From Oscillibacter faecalis_A (GTDB taxonomy: Bacteria; Bacillota; Clostridia; Oscillospirales; Oscillospiraceae), in contig NZ_JARFXX010000001.1 in assembly GCF_029218125.1 (NCBI RefSeq), forward strand, positions 186,001 through 250,000: a stretch of DNA of 64,000 nucleotides. The letters are read 5' to 3'. This document shows positions 43,101 through 50,320 of this stretch, piece after piece. Position 1 is the first letter of the stretch, and each line of letters opens with the position of its first letter. The notes beneath the pieces are model-generated. The model had not been told where the DNA came from. It ran no database searches and saw only the letters and a list, made by a program, of their open reading frames with translations. The position numbers and the translations under genes were made by a program.

Positions 43101-43813
43101 GCGACTGCGACGCCTGCAAGCTGGTAGCCGCCATTCTGAAGGACAAGGAATATCTGGAGAAGAAGTCCATCTGGATCTTCGGCGGCGATGGCTGGGCCTA
43201 CGATATCGGCTTCGGCGGCGTGGATCACGTTCTGGCTTCCGGCAAGGACGTCAACGTGTTCGTCTTCGATACCGAGGTTTACTCCAACACCGGCGGTCAG
43301 GCTTCCAAGTCCTCCAACATCGGTCAGGTGGCACAGTTCGCCGCTGCCGGTAAGGAGACCAAGAAGAAGTCTCTGGCTGAGATCGCTATGAGCTACGGCT
43401 ATGTGTATGTGGCACAGGTGGCCATGGGCGCCAACCCCGCTCAGACCCTGAAGGCCATTCAGGAGGCTGAGGCCTATCACGGCCCCTCCCTCATCATCGG
43501 CTATGCTCCCTGCGAGATGCACAGCATCAAGGGCGGCATGACCAACTGCCAGACTGAGATGAAGAAGGCCGTTGAGTGCGGCTACTGGAACCTGTTCCGC
43601 TTCAATCCCGCCGCTGAGGGCGAGAAGTTCGTTGTGGACTCCAAGGAGCCCAAGGAGGACGGTTACCGCGCCTTCCTGATGAACGAGGCCCGTTACAGCC
43701 GCCTGACCCGCGAGTTCCCCGACCGCGCCGAGACGCTGTTTGCGCGCAACGAGCAGGTCGCTATGGACCGCTATCAGCACCTGCTGAAGCTCAAGGAGCT
43801 GTACAACAAGTAA
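40187..43813 (+). CDS. nifJ: Pyruvate:ferredoxin (flavodoxin) oxidoreductase, single-chain
   Basis: Central fermentation enzyme of 1208 residues: pyruvate plus CoA to acetyl-CoA, CO2 and reduced ferredoxin. The pyruvate-binding loop is YPITPSSPMAD (29-38); two [4Fe-4S] ferredoxin motifs are CIQCNNCAYVCP (from 697) and CMGCGVCVGVCP (from 754); the proximal cluster has CAGCAETSYAR (near 818) and the TPP domain NATGCSSIWGG and EVYSNTGGQ (near 1030). The ATG at 40187 has a CAGGAGGT site. Codon use is strongly biased toward a narrow set, unlike most neighbours, indicating high expression. Confidence 0.98.
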   Translation: MVRKFKSMDGNNAAAYVSYAFTEVAGIYPITPSSPMADYVDQWAANGQKNIFGTTVKVCEMQSEAGASGTVHGSLAAGALTTTYTASQGLLLMIPNMYKIAGELLPCVFHVSARTVASHALNIFGDHSDVMACRQTGFAMLCENDVQEIMDLAPVAHLAAIEGRVPFINFFDGFRTSHEIQKVAVWDYEDLKEMCDMDAVDAFRKHSLNPERPMMRGSHENGDIFFQHREACNKYYEDLPEVVEKYMGKINEKLGTNYQLFNYYGAPDADRVIIAMGSICNVAEEVIDYMNAHGEKVGMVKVHLYRPFRADKLLAAIPATCKALAVLDRTKEPGSEGEPLYKDVVTALANANRFNDMKVIGGRYGLGSKDTPPASVFAVYDELKKAEPKHEFTLGIVDDVTHLSLEEKAVPGVAPAGTIECKFWGLGGDGTVGANKNSTKIIGDHTDKYIQAYFQYDSKKTGGVTVSHLRFGDQPIKSSYYINKADFVACHVPAYITKHFPIVRDVKPGGVFLINCQWDDAELSHHLDAASKRYIAKNNIQVYTINAIDLAKQIGMGKRTNTILQSAFFSLAKVLPETEALQYMKDAATHSYLKKGQDVVDMNHKAIDLGATAYKKFDVPADWADAKDEVETTKLTGREGVVKQVEDIMFPVGRMDGDSLPVSAFLPHVDGQFEQGAAAYEKRGVSVSVPTWDASKCIQCNNCAYVCPHATIRPFALTEDEAAKAPAAAKIVDVKAGKGKGVYKYTMAVSPLDCMGCGVCVGVCPVGALTMVGQEEEAAQQDVFNYCVAEVAPKADMQDNTVKGSQFKQPYLEFSGSCAGCAETSYARLVTQLYGDRMYISNATGCSSIWGGPAATSPYCTDKNGHGPAWANSLFEDNAEHGLGMYLGQEATRNRLADLTRQLIAVEWTRPELKEAAQKWLDTMEDGAANKDASAAYIKALESSIATVDELAAVEQFKAHAAELKAKGEKFCDCDACKLVAAILKDKEYLEKKSIWIFGGDGWAYDIGFGGVDHVLASGKDVNVFVFDTEVYSNTGGQASKSSNIGQVAQFAAAGKETKKKSLAEIAMSYGYVYVAQVAMGANPAQTLKAIQEAEAYHGPSLIIGYAPCEMHSIKGGMTNCQTEMKKAVECGYWNLFRFNPAAEGEKFVVDSKEPKEDGYRAFLMNEARYSRLTREFPDRAETLFARNEQVAMDRYQHLLKLKELYNK

Positions 43814-43833
43814 ATTTCCGCTTTGGAATTTTT

Positions 43834-43870
43834 CAGGGCGCACGGAAAACCGTGCGCCCTGATTTTTTTT
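43834..43870 (+). terminator. Terminator of nifJ, first of a tandem pair
   Basis: CAGGGCGCACGG-AAAA-CCGTGCGCCCTG followed by AT8. Confidence 0.9.
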
Positions 43871-43888
43871 GCAAAAAATTTTGAAGCT

Positions 43889-43915
43889 GTTGCACGGAAA
43901 CGTGCAACTTTTTTT
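43889..43915 (+). terminator. Second terminator of the tandem pair
   Basis: GTTGCACG-GAAA-CGTGCAAC followed by T7. It backs up the first terminator 20 bases upstream. Confidence 0.85.
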
Positions 43916-43997
43916 ATTTGGAAAAGGGTGGGTAAGGGAGTATATTCAAGCCCGGGCGGGCGGGAACAGCAGGCAAAATTATGGGGAGGAAGCAAAC

Positions 43998-44435
43998 ATG
44001 GAGAACACGAAGAATTTAGGACTGAAGAAATGGGACGGCGGAGACCGCATCTTACATTCGGAATTCAACGACAACTGGGACAAGATCGACACGGCGCTGA
44101 CCGCCCACGCCGCCAAGCTGGCAGGCTGCGGCAACTGCAAGATCGAATACGGCACCTACCGCGGCACCGGCACGACAGAACACTCCCTCACCTTTTCGGC
44201 AAAGCCGATGGCCGTGTTCATTCAAGCCGACATAATGGGAGATTTTGGCATGATCCTGCGGGGCAGCAAAATGTTCTTAACGTATAGCAATAATACCTTC
44301 GCCTGCGCACAATTTAATTGGACGGAAACCGGTGTCACCATTTCCCGTTACACCACCAGCGATACCGCCAGCACCGTCCTCAACGAGGGTGGACAAACCT
44401 ACACCTACATGGCGCTCCTGCCGATGGGCGAATGA
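43998..44435 (+). CDS. Phage-tail-like protein of unknown role
   Basis: A 145-residue protein. The N-terminal part (LGLKKWDGGDRILHSEFNDN, then WDKID) resembles the start of tail-fibre/receptor-binding proteins of clostridial phages and tailocins, which also begin with a DxxxxxxFNxNWxxID pattern. The remainder is predicted to be beta-rich. The ATG at 43998 has a GGGGAGGAAG site. It is isolated: a tandem terminator lies upstream and a terminator downstream, and no other phage genes are near. It may be a domesticated or decayed remnant; function unknown. Confidence 0.65.
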   Translation: MENTKNLGLKKWDGGDRILHSEFNDNWDKIDTALTAHAAKLAGCGNCKIEYGTYRGTGTTEHSLTFSAKPMAVFIQADIMGDFGMILRGSKMFLTYSNNTFACAQFNWTETGVTISRYTTSDTASTVLNEGGQTYTYMALLPMGE

Positions 44436-44440
44436 AAAAG

Positions 44441-44476
44441 AAGGCCCACTCCAAAAGGAGCGGGCCTTGCTTTATC
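44441..44476. terminator. Terminator between the phage-tail-like gene and the S-layer gene
   Basis: AAGGCCCACTCC-AAAA-GGAGCGGGCCTT stem, T-rich tail on the plus strand; it may also serve the convergent S-layer gene. Confidence 0.75.
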
Positions 44477-44516
44477 TGTTTTTTACCATGTCAGACACAT
44501 GAACCATAAGGCTGTT

Positions 44517-47500
44517 TTACTGGGCAACAGCGGTCAGGCCGGTGATGTCCCAAACGATGGCAGCCTTGTTGAAGTTGCCGCTGACAGCCTTGAGGTCGTT
44601 GCTGCCGAAGAAGGTCACGGTGTACTTCGTGTCCTTGTCAGCGGCGTTGCCGGTCACGGTGAAGGTGGCGGACATACCGTCATCAGCCAGGGAGCCGGCA
44701 CCGAAGGTCAGGGTGGTGCTGGAGGGTGCAGAGATGGCGCCGGTGACCTTCTCGGTGAAGTAGACGGTCATGGTGTCAGCGCCACCGACACTGGCATCCA
44801 GGAAGCCATTGCTGTTCTTATCCTCGAAGGTAATGTTCTTGATACCGGGCATCGTGAGCATCTCAACCTTCTTGATCACAACATCCGCATCATCATTGAT
44901 GGTCACAAAACCATTCACAGCGGCGGGCGCGTTACCGTCATTCTTGAAGACGACCTCGAACTCCTCGCCGGCGATGTCGAAGGTGACCTTCATGGGCGCA
45001 TCCGTCTTGGCGAGCTTGCCATCGGTGCTGTCGGGAGTGATGACAACGCCAACCTTCTCACCCTTGTTGATGCTGGCGACCTTATCAGCCTTGAAGTTGA
45101 GCTTCAGAGTGCTGTTCGCACCGGCGTAGTTGGTACCGGTAGTCGCATCCTTCAGGTTAGCCAGCGTCTTATCCGCACCAGCGACAGTGGCGGTGCTGAT
45201 GCTGTAGGTCTTCGCAGTCAGGCCAGTGGCGTCGATGGTGACAGTCACAGCCTTGGTGCCATCGATCGCAGAGACAGTCAGAGAAGTACCAGTACCAGCA
45301 TTGACGTCGGTAGTAGGCAGAGAGGTGGAAACGGTAGCACCGTCAACCTTGGTGACCTTGAAGGTACCGTCGTTGCTGGTCAGATCGACCTTCAGAGAGC
45401 CAACCTTAGCGGTCTTGTCACCGCCAACGGTCAGAGCCTTGCCGGCGGCGTCAACATAGTTGACAACAACCTCGTCGAACTCCTCGGAAAAGATCTCGAA
45501 AGTCAACTCCTCGTCATCGGGATAGCCAGAATCCTTGCCGGTGTAGGTAAACTCACCATTCTTCAGATCCTTGGCGATGGTCAGAGTATCGAAATACTTG
45601 CCGTTGGCAAGCACATCAACCTTCACAGTGGCATGCGCACCGTCAGCAGCATACTCGGGAGCAGTGTAGTTGATGGTGTAGCGCAGAGTGCCATTGGAAG
45701 CGACAGTGTAGTTGATGGTGGCAGAGCCCTCACCCTTAGCACTGTTGGAACCATTACCGCTGTTGGAAGCGGTAGCGGCGGTGACAGTGACATACAGCTC
45801 CTTCAGGACCTCGTTGTCGCTATCGGTGGTCTTACCGGCATAGGTGTAGGTGTAGGTGTCGGCAGTAGCCAGAGCATCCACCAGCTCCTTAGCGGTCATG
45901 TTAGCGGAAACCTCGTAAGCGGCGTCAGCGTCCTTGTTCAGAACGGCAGCGCCCTTGGTGGTAACCAGAGTGATCTTAGCGTCGGAAGCAACAACAAACT
46001 TACCGGTGCTGTTGTTGCCCGCAGCCAGAACCAGAGTACCAGCGCTCTGCTTGATGGGATCGCTGGCCTTGGTGCCAGTGCCGTAAACAACAACGTCCTT
46101 ATCCTGTTTGACCAGCTGGAAGTCGGTGTAACGGTCGCCGCTCTTGGTCAGGTAGTTGGCAACACCGTAAACAGAACCGGTGATGTTCTGGATCTGGTTG
46201 TCAGCCTCGATCTTGACCTCGTCCTCGCCATCGAGCACGGTGTACTTGTAGAAGGTCTCGTTGTCCTTGGTGACATACTTGCCATCATACTCAACAACAT
46301 ACACGAGGTTGGAGTTCTTGTCGCCGGTGATGGTGGCAGAACCGTCAACATCGATGTAAACCAGAGAAGCATAGCCGTTGGAGGTCTTAACGACAGCAGA
46401 AACGGTAGCCTTGCTGGAAGCAGAGGTCAGCTTCACGCCGGGGAAGTTCTTCACGCCGGTGTAAACGGTGATGTCGTCGTCCTTGTCGGAGACCAGAATG
46501 ACGGTATCGTCGTTAGCCAGAACGCCACTCAGAGCGCCCCTGATGGGGTTGACCTTGCCGTTGACGGAAACCTCGGTGATACCGGAGAAGGAGTCAGCCT
46601 TCTGGTTATACTTGCTCTCGATAGCATACAGAGTATACTCGTTAGCAGTGTTCTTGCTGTAGGTGTACCAGCCAGCCATGGAAGTGCCATAGTTAGCAAT
46701 GGTGGTCTTGTTCTTCACGCCCAGAACTTCCTTGACGGTGATCTCAGCGTCAGTACCGTCGGCGAAGATGGCGTTAGCCAGAGCCTTGGCGTTCAGGCTG
46801 GAGGTGGAGCCGAACTTCTCGATGTACACATAGTCGGACAGAACCACGGACTCCTCGACAGCGATGATGTAGCCATACTTATCGAGAACCAGAGTAGCCT
46901 GCTTACCGACGTTGTAAGAGGTACCCTTGATGGAGTCAGCGTTGGCGTTGTACTTGTAGGTGGTGGAAGCAGCGTCCACGGAGTCGTTCAGCTTGTAGCC
47001 GGAGACCTCAACGGTCTTGACCTCGGCCTTCTCAACGGACTTCACGTCATAGCCGGAGCCGTTCTTCACGGCGGTGACCAGAACGTAATCGTCAGCCTTC
47101 AGGTCCTTGACCACAGCGTAGTCCTCGGCCTCAACAGTGCGGTCGTTCAGAACGATAGTCTTGGCAGCGTTGGTCAGGTTGTCGGCCTTGGAGCCATCCT
47201 GAGTCAGGTTGACGGACTCCTTCTTGGCGTCATAATCGGTGGCAGCCTGGAAGACATAGGTACGAATGGTGACGATGGTGACATTGTTGTCGTCGTCAAC
47301 ATAGATCTCGGTCAGGTCGCCGTTGCCGGTGGAGTTGACCTTGCCGGTGTCGTTCTTGTTGGCCCAAGTGGAGTCAACATCGGCAGCCTTGACCTTGGTC
47401 CCATCACCGTCGAAGTAGGTGGTCAGAGTGGCGTCGCCATCCTTCAGATCGTCATAAACGGTCTTGCCGATAGCATTGTAAACGTCAGCCTTGGTGACCT

Positions 47501-48359
47501 TCTTGGTGAAGGTGGCGTCGGGAGTGTTGGCATAGGTGCCGACCTCTTCCTTCTTCACGTTCCACTTGTTAGCGGGACGGCCGAAATCATCGGAAGTCTT
47601 ATCCAGCTTCAGGTCCTCGAAGTACTTCTCAGCGAACTGCATCTTGCCGTCCTTGTCGATGTTGCTATCGGTCTTGCCGGTGTTGACAACATCCTTGGCC
47701 TCAGAGCCGGCGATAACGACGGTAGTGCCGTTAGTGGAAACAGAGGTCTTAGCGGAATACTCGACCATAGTAGCCTGCAGGGTGTTGAAAGCGTACAGGC
47801 AAGCCTCTTCACGGGTCACAGCCTTGACGCCGTTGAAGTCGCCGATCAGGCCGTCCTTCAGGCCGATGTTCATGGCGCGCTTGGCAACGTTGATGGACCA
47901 GTTAGCGCCGGTGTACTGCTCGACCTCGGCATCATAGCCCAGGGCGCCCAGCAGCATCTTCATGAAGGCATAGCCGGTCAGGGAAGCGGCGGGACGGAAA
48001 GTACCGTCGGCATAACCGGAGATGATGCCCTCCTTCTGGCAGTAAGCAATGTAGCCAGCGAAGGTGTGGTTGGTAGGAACATCCTTGTAAGGAGCGGCGT
48101 CAGCCACCAGGGCGGACGCGGTGGTGGGGCCAAGGATCAGGTTGCAGATGATCTTGGCGGCAGCGCCACGGGTCAGGGTGGCGCTGGGACGGAAGTCACC
48201 TTCGGCATAGCCGTCGATGACCTTCACGGCGGACATCACGTCGACAGCTTCTTTATAATTGATCTTGCTGCCGTCGGTGAAGTCCTTGGCACCGGCAGAG
48301 ACGGTGACCAGAGACATGGTCATCACCAGAGCCAGTACCAGAGAAAGGAACTTCTTCAT
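44517..48359 (-). CDS. S-layer protein with three N-terminal SLH domains
   Basis: A 1280-residue exported surface protein. Signal peptide FLSLVLALVMTMSLVTVSAG, then three SLH modules (about 26-75, 88-140 and 145-200; markers IDGYAEGDFRPSATLTRGAA and ISGYADGTFRPAASLTGYAF), then about 1080 residues of Thr/Val/Asp/Ala/Lys-rich beta-sandwich-like sequence with very few cysteines, as in S-layer lattice proteins. The ATG at 48359 has an AAGGAGG site. Strongly biased codon use and a long structured leader fit very high expression. Best call for the main S-layer protein. Confidence 0.9.
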   Translation of the reverse strand: MKKFLSLVLALVMTMSLVTVSAGAKDFTDGSKINYKEAVDVMSAVKVIDGYAEGDFRPSATLTRGAAAKIICNLILGPTTASALVADAAPYKDVPTNHTFAGYIAYCQKEGIISGYADGTFRPAASLTGYAFMKMLLGALGYDAEVEQYTGANWSINVAKRAMNIGLKDGLIGDFNGVKAVTREEACLYAFNTLQATMVEYSAKTSVSTNGTTVVIAGSEAKDVVNTGKTDSNIDKDGKMQFAEKYFEDLKLDKTSDDFGRPANKWNVKKEEVGTYANTPDATFTKKVTKADVYNAIGKTVYDDLKDGDATLTTYFDGDGTKVKAADVDSTWANKNDTGKVNSTGNGDLTEIYVDDDNNVTIVTIRTYVFQAATDYDAKKESVNLTQDGSKADNLTNAAKTIVLNDRTVEAEDYAVVKDLKADDYVLVTAVKNGSGYDVKSVEKAEVKTVEVSGYKLNDSVDAASTTYKYNANADSIKGTSYNVGKQATLVLDKYGYIIAVEESVVLSDYVYIEKFGSTSSLNAKALANAIFADGTDAEITVKEVLGVKNKTTIANYGTSMAGWYTYSKNTANEYTLYAIESKYNQKADSFSGITEVSVNGKVNPIRGALSGVLANDDTVILVSDKDDDITVYTGVKNFPGVKLTSASSKATVSAVVKTSNGYASLVYIDVDGSATITGDKNSNLVYVVEYDGKYVTKDNETFYKYTVLDGEDEVKIEADNQIQNITGSVYGVANYLTKSGDRYTDFQLVKQDKDVVVYGTGTKASDPIKQSAGTLVLAAGNNSTGKFVVASDAKITLVTTKGAAVLNKDADAAYEVSANMTAKELVDALATADTYTYTYAGKTTDSDNEVLKELYVTVTAATASNSGNGSNSAKGEGSATINYTVASNGTLRYTINYTAPEYAADGAHATVKVDVLANGKYFDTLTIAKDLKNGEFTYTGKDSGYPDDEELTFEIFSEEFDEVVVNYVDAAGKALTVGGDKTAKVGSLKVDLTSNDGTFKVTKVDGATVSTSLPTTDVNAGTGTSLTVSAIDGTKAVTVTIDATGLTAKTYSISTATVAGADKTLANLKDATTGTNYAGANSTLKLNFKADKVASINKGEKVGVVITPDSTDGKLAKTDAPMKVTFDIAGEEFEVVFKNDGNAPAAVNGFVTINDDADVVIKKVEMLTMPGIKNITFEDKNSNGFLDASVGGADTMTVYFTEKVTGAISAPSSTTLTFGAGSLADDGMSATFTVTGNAADKDTKYTVTFFGSNDLKAVSGNFNKAAIVWDITGLTAVAQ

Positions 48360-48369
48360 GGGGTTTCCT

Positions 48370-48660
48370 CCTTATAAAATGTCGAAACAGCGCCTTGGAG
48401 TCCCCGCCCCCGGGTTCCGGGTTTCGTGTCGGGGCTAGCCTGCTCGTCGATGGCTCTGAGATATCGCCGAACCGCAAGCGGTTTGGCCGATATCGGACGA
48501 GCCTTCTCCTCGCTTTTCCATCCGCAAACGCTTCGCTGGTTTGCGAATGGAGAATGGGAACGGCCCGACTTGCGTCGGGCGTTACGAGCCTACACCAAGC
48601 ACGGAGCTTGGAGGCAGTTTGCCCGCAGCTTTGTTTCGCAAGCTCAATTTAGCAGGGGGC
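48370..48660 (-). other. Hairpin-rich leader upstream of the S-layer gene
   Basis: No open frame I trust. At least five hairpins lie in series: 48442-48502 (outer GCTCGTC/GACGAGC, inner GATATCG and CGATATC), 48517-48551 (CGCAAAC/GTTTGCG), 48563-48580 (GCCCGAC/GTCGGGC), 48594-48610 (CCAAGC/GCTTGG) and 48627-48645 (AGCTT/AAGCT). It could be a stabilising 5' leader, a structured RNA or an inserted repeat. No clear promoter could be placed. Confidence 0.55.
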
Positions 48661-48703
48661 GGGCGGAATGTAAATAGATTTGCGCGGTTCGTAATTCAGA
48701 TGT

Positions 48704-48740
48704 AAAAAAACACGGAAATAACGTAATTTCCGTGTTTTTT
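48704..48740. terminator. Bidirectional terminator
   Basis: AAAACACGGAAAT and ATTTCCGTGTTTT arms with T-runs on both sides. It separates the recombinase-like gene from the S-layer leader. Confidence 0.88.
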
Positions 48741-48772
48741 GTTGTTTGTAAGTGTAGCGTTTGTGGGGAGGG

Positions 48773-50038
48773 TCAGTCGGGGGAATCGGCGGGGAGGGCG
48801 TAGCGCTTGCCGGTGAGGACGAGGCGGCCCTCCGCCGCCATTCGACGCAGCAGCGCGGCGGTCTGCGCCGGGGGAAGGCCCAAGCGGGCTGCGATGGCCT
48901 TGCGGGCGGCAGGGCCGTTTTCCCGGAGAAAATCCAGCACGGCGGCGGGCTGGGCGTCCGGGGGCGTGACCGCATCGGCGGGGTAGTAGCGGCTGCCGAC
49001 GCGGAGCACCGCGCCCTCGGCGCGGAGAGCGTTCAGGAGCGTGAGGGCGGCATTTTTCGTGATGCCGAGACGGGTCATAACCTCCTCGCGGGTCAGGGAG
49101 CCGGTTTCCTTCAGGGCGGCCAGCAGCGCACGGCGGCGGTCATCCCGGCGGCTCCAGCGGCAAAGGTCACCGAGGCTGATGTCCTCCAGCCCGCCGTGGA
49201 TGAGGGCCGTGCGGGTGATGGTGGAGAGGCGGGCAAGGTCCATGGGGCGGCCGGTGGCCGGGGCCAGCATGATGCGGGGCTGGGCGGGGTCACGGCGGTG
49301 GTCCCAGGCGTCCCGAAGCTGGCGGCTGAGGCGGCTGCCCATGGGGATCTCGCGGTCCGGAAGGGTGATGACGTCGCGGTCGAAGTCCACCTGCGGCCAT
49401 GTAAGCTCCAAGATCTCGCCGGGCTGCATATTCAGTTTCCAGCTCATCCACAGGGCCATACCCACAAGGGAGCCGCCCTCCTGCTGCAAAATCCGCCAAA
49501 GGAGGTATTCCCGCTCCTGTATATTGCCCGGCGGCTCCGGGCGCTTTTCCTCCTTGGGGCGGAAATATTGGGAGAAGGCGCCCCGAAGGGTGGAGACCGC
49601 CATGCCGCTGACGCGGGCGGCGTAGGGCCAGTCATGGATTTCCAACTGGCGGATGACAAAATCCTGACGCAGATCCTTCAGGCTCACCCGCAGGCCCTCG
49701 GCATCCAACGCGTTCCGGGCCAGACGGGACACGGATTCCGGCGGCATGGGGCGCTTGTAGCGGTCCGAGATCACCACATGGTCGGACACGGCGGCGTACT
49801 GCTCATGGCGCCGGCGGAGGCAGTTCAGGGTGTCGCCCTCCAGCGGCACGGTGCGGTCGGACAGGTACAGGACGCTGTCCGTCAAATCCACCTGCGGCCA
49901 TGTCAGGCCCGCAATTTCCTCCCGGCTGAGGCCCGCCTGCCACGCAAGGCGCAGCACCGCGCCCTCCGGGTCGGCGGGGTGCCGCGCCAGCACCCGCTCC
50001 ATGGCCGTTGCGTCCGGCCGTTTAAATTCGTAGCCCAT
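48773..50038 (-). CDS. Tandem degenerate recombinase-like domains plus two winged helices
   Basis: A 421-residue protein, not a named family to my knowledge. Residues about 25-160 and 180-295 each resemble a tyrosine-recombinase catalytic domain (AGLSREEIAGLTWPQVDL; NMQPGEILELTWPQVDFD), but the active site is eroded. In copy 1 the box-I Arg position is Ser38, HxLRH reads KDLRQ (121-125) and the LGHxS His is Met146; only Arg124 and Tyr158 fit. Two winged-helix-like domains follow (about 303-352 and 364-415). Probably a DNA-binding regulator rather than an enzyme. The ATG at 50038 has a GGGAGGACC site. The segment just upstream is an invertible promoter in the orientation that would not transcribe it. 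Confidence 0.7.
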   Translation of the reverse strand: MGYEFKRPDATAMERVLARHPADPEGAVLRLAWQAGLSREEIAGLTWPQVDLTDSVLYLSDRTVPLEGDTLNCLRRRHEQYAAVSDHVVISDRYKRPMPPESVSRLARNALDAEGLRVSLKDLRQDFVIRQLEIHDWPYAARVSGMAVSTLRGAFSQYFRPKEEKRPEPPGNIQEREYLLWRILQQEGGSLVGMALWMSWKLNMQPGEILELTWPQVDFDRDVITLPDREIPMGSRLSRQLRDAWDHRRDPAQPRIMLAPATGRPMDLARLSTITRTALIHGGLEDISLGDLCRWSRRDDRRRALLAALKETGSLTREEVMTRLGITKNAALTLLNALRAEGAVLRVGSRYYPADAVTPPDAQPAAVLDFLRENGPAARKAIAARLGLPPAQTAALLRRMAAEGRLVLTGKRYALPADSPD

Positions 50039-50070
50039 CCCCGGTCCTCCCTGCTTTCCGGGACAGCGGC

Positions 50071-50095
50071 AGACAAAATAACCATTTTGTCAACA
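50071..50095. repeat. Left inverted repeat (recombination site) of the invertible segment
   Basis: 25 bp starting AGACAAAATAACCATTTTGT. It is the exact reverse complement of 50296-50320 and is itself dyad-symmetric (GACAAAAT-AACC-ATTTTGTC), as tyrosine-recombinase core sites are. Confidence 0.85.
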
Positions 50096-50295
50096 AATAG
50101 CGCTTTGCCTGTCGCCGCAGGAAAAGCAGGAGGGATTTTTTCAAGAAAAAGCGCACGGAAACAGACCGGCTCTGCGAAAAACAAGGGGCCGGTCCGCTCT
50201 CATGCGCTTCTTTTAGGGGAATTGCTTGCTTTTTTAAAGGCTTTCCGCTATGATTGGGTCAACGAACGGGACAGTGCGTGGGCCTTTGACCGCGC
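50096..50295. other. 200-bp invertible segment carrying a promoter
   Basis: Between the inverted repeats there is no gene. It contains a plus-strand promoter (50226-50254) and a GC-rich hairpin (ACCGGC/GCCGGT) nested inside AAGCGCA/TGCGCTT arms. Inversion would point the promoter at the gene ending at 48773. Confidence 0.75.
50226..50254 (+). promoter_or_regulatory. Promoter inside the invertible segment
   Basis: TTGCTT (50226-50231) and TATGAT (50249-50254) with a 17-base spacer. As read it fires rightward through the right repeat into the antisense strand of the recombinase gene. Confidence 0.7.
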
Positions 50296-50320
50296 TGTTG
50301 ACAAAATGGTTATTTTGTCT
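50296..50320. repeat. Right inverted repeat (recombination site)
   Basis: 25 bp starting TGTTGACAAAATGGTTATTT, the exact reverse complement of 50071-50095. It overlaps the first bases of the recombinase stop codon (50319-50321). Confidence 0.85.

Noticed and set aside
39953..43843. A 1296-codon open frame on the minus strand opposite nifJ
   Set aside because: It is a shadow of the biased codon use of nifJ. It has no recognisable domain, is Leu/Gly/His/Val-rich, and the plus-strand product matches PFOR end to end.
44499..48377. A 1292-codon open frame on the plus strand opposite the S-layer gene
   Set aside because: Same effect: the minus-strand product has a signal peptide, SLH modules and a ribosome site, while the plus frame has no start signal or domain.
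48442..48645. The hairpin chain upstream of the S-layer gene as a CRISPR array
   Set aside because: The hairpins differ in sequence and spacing, with no direct repeats or spacers, and no cas genes are present.
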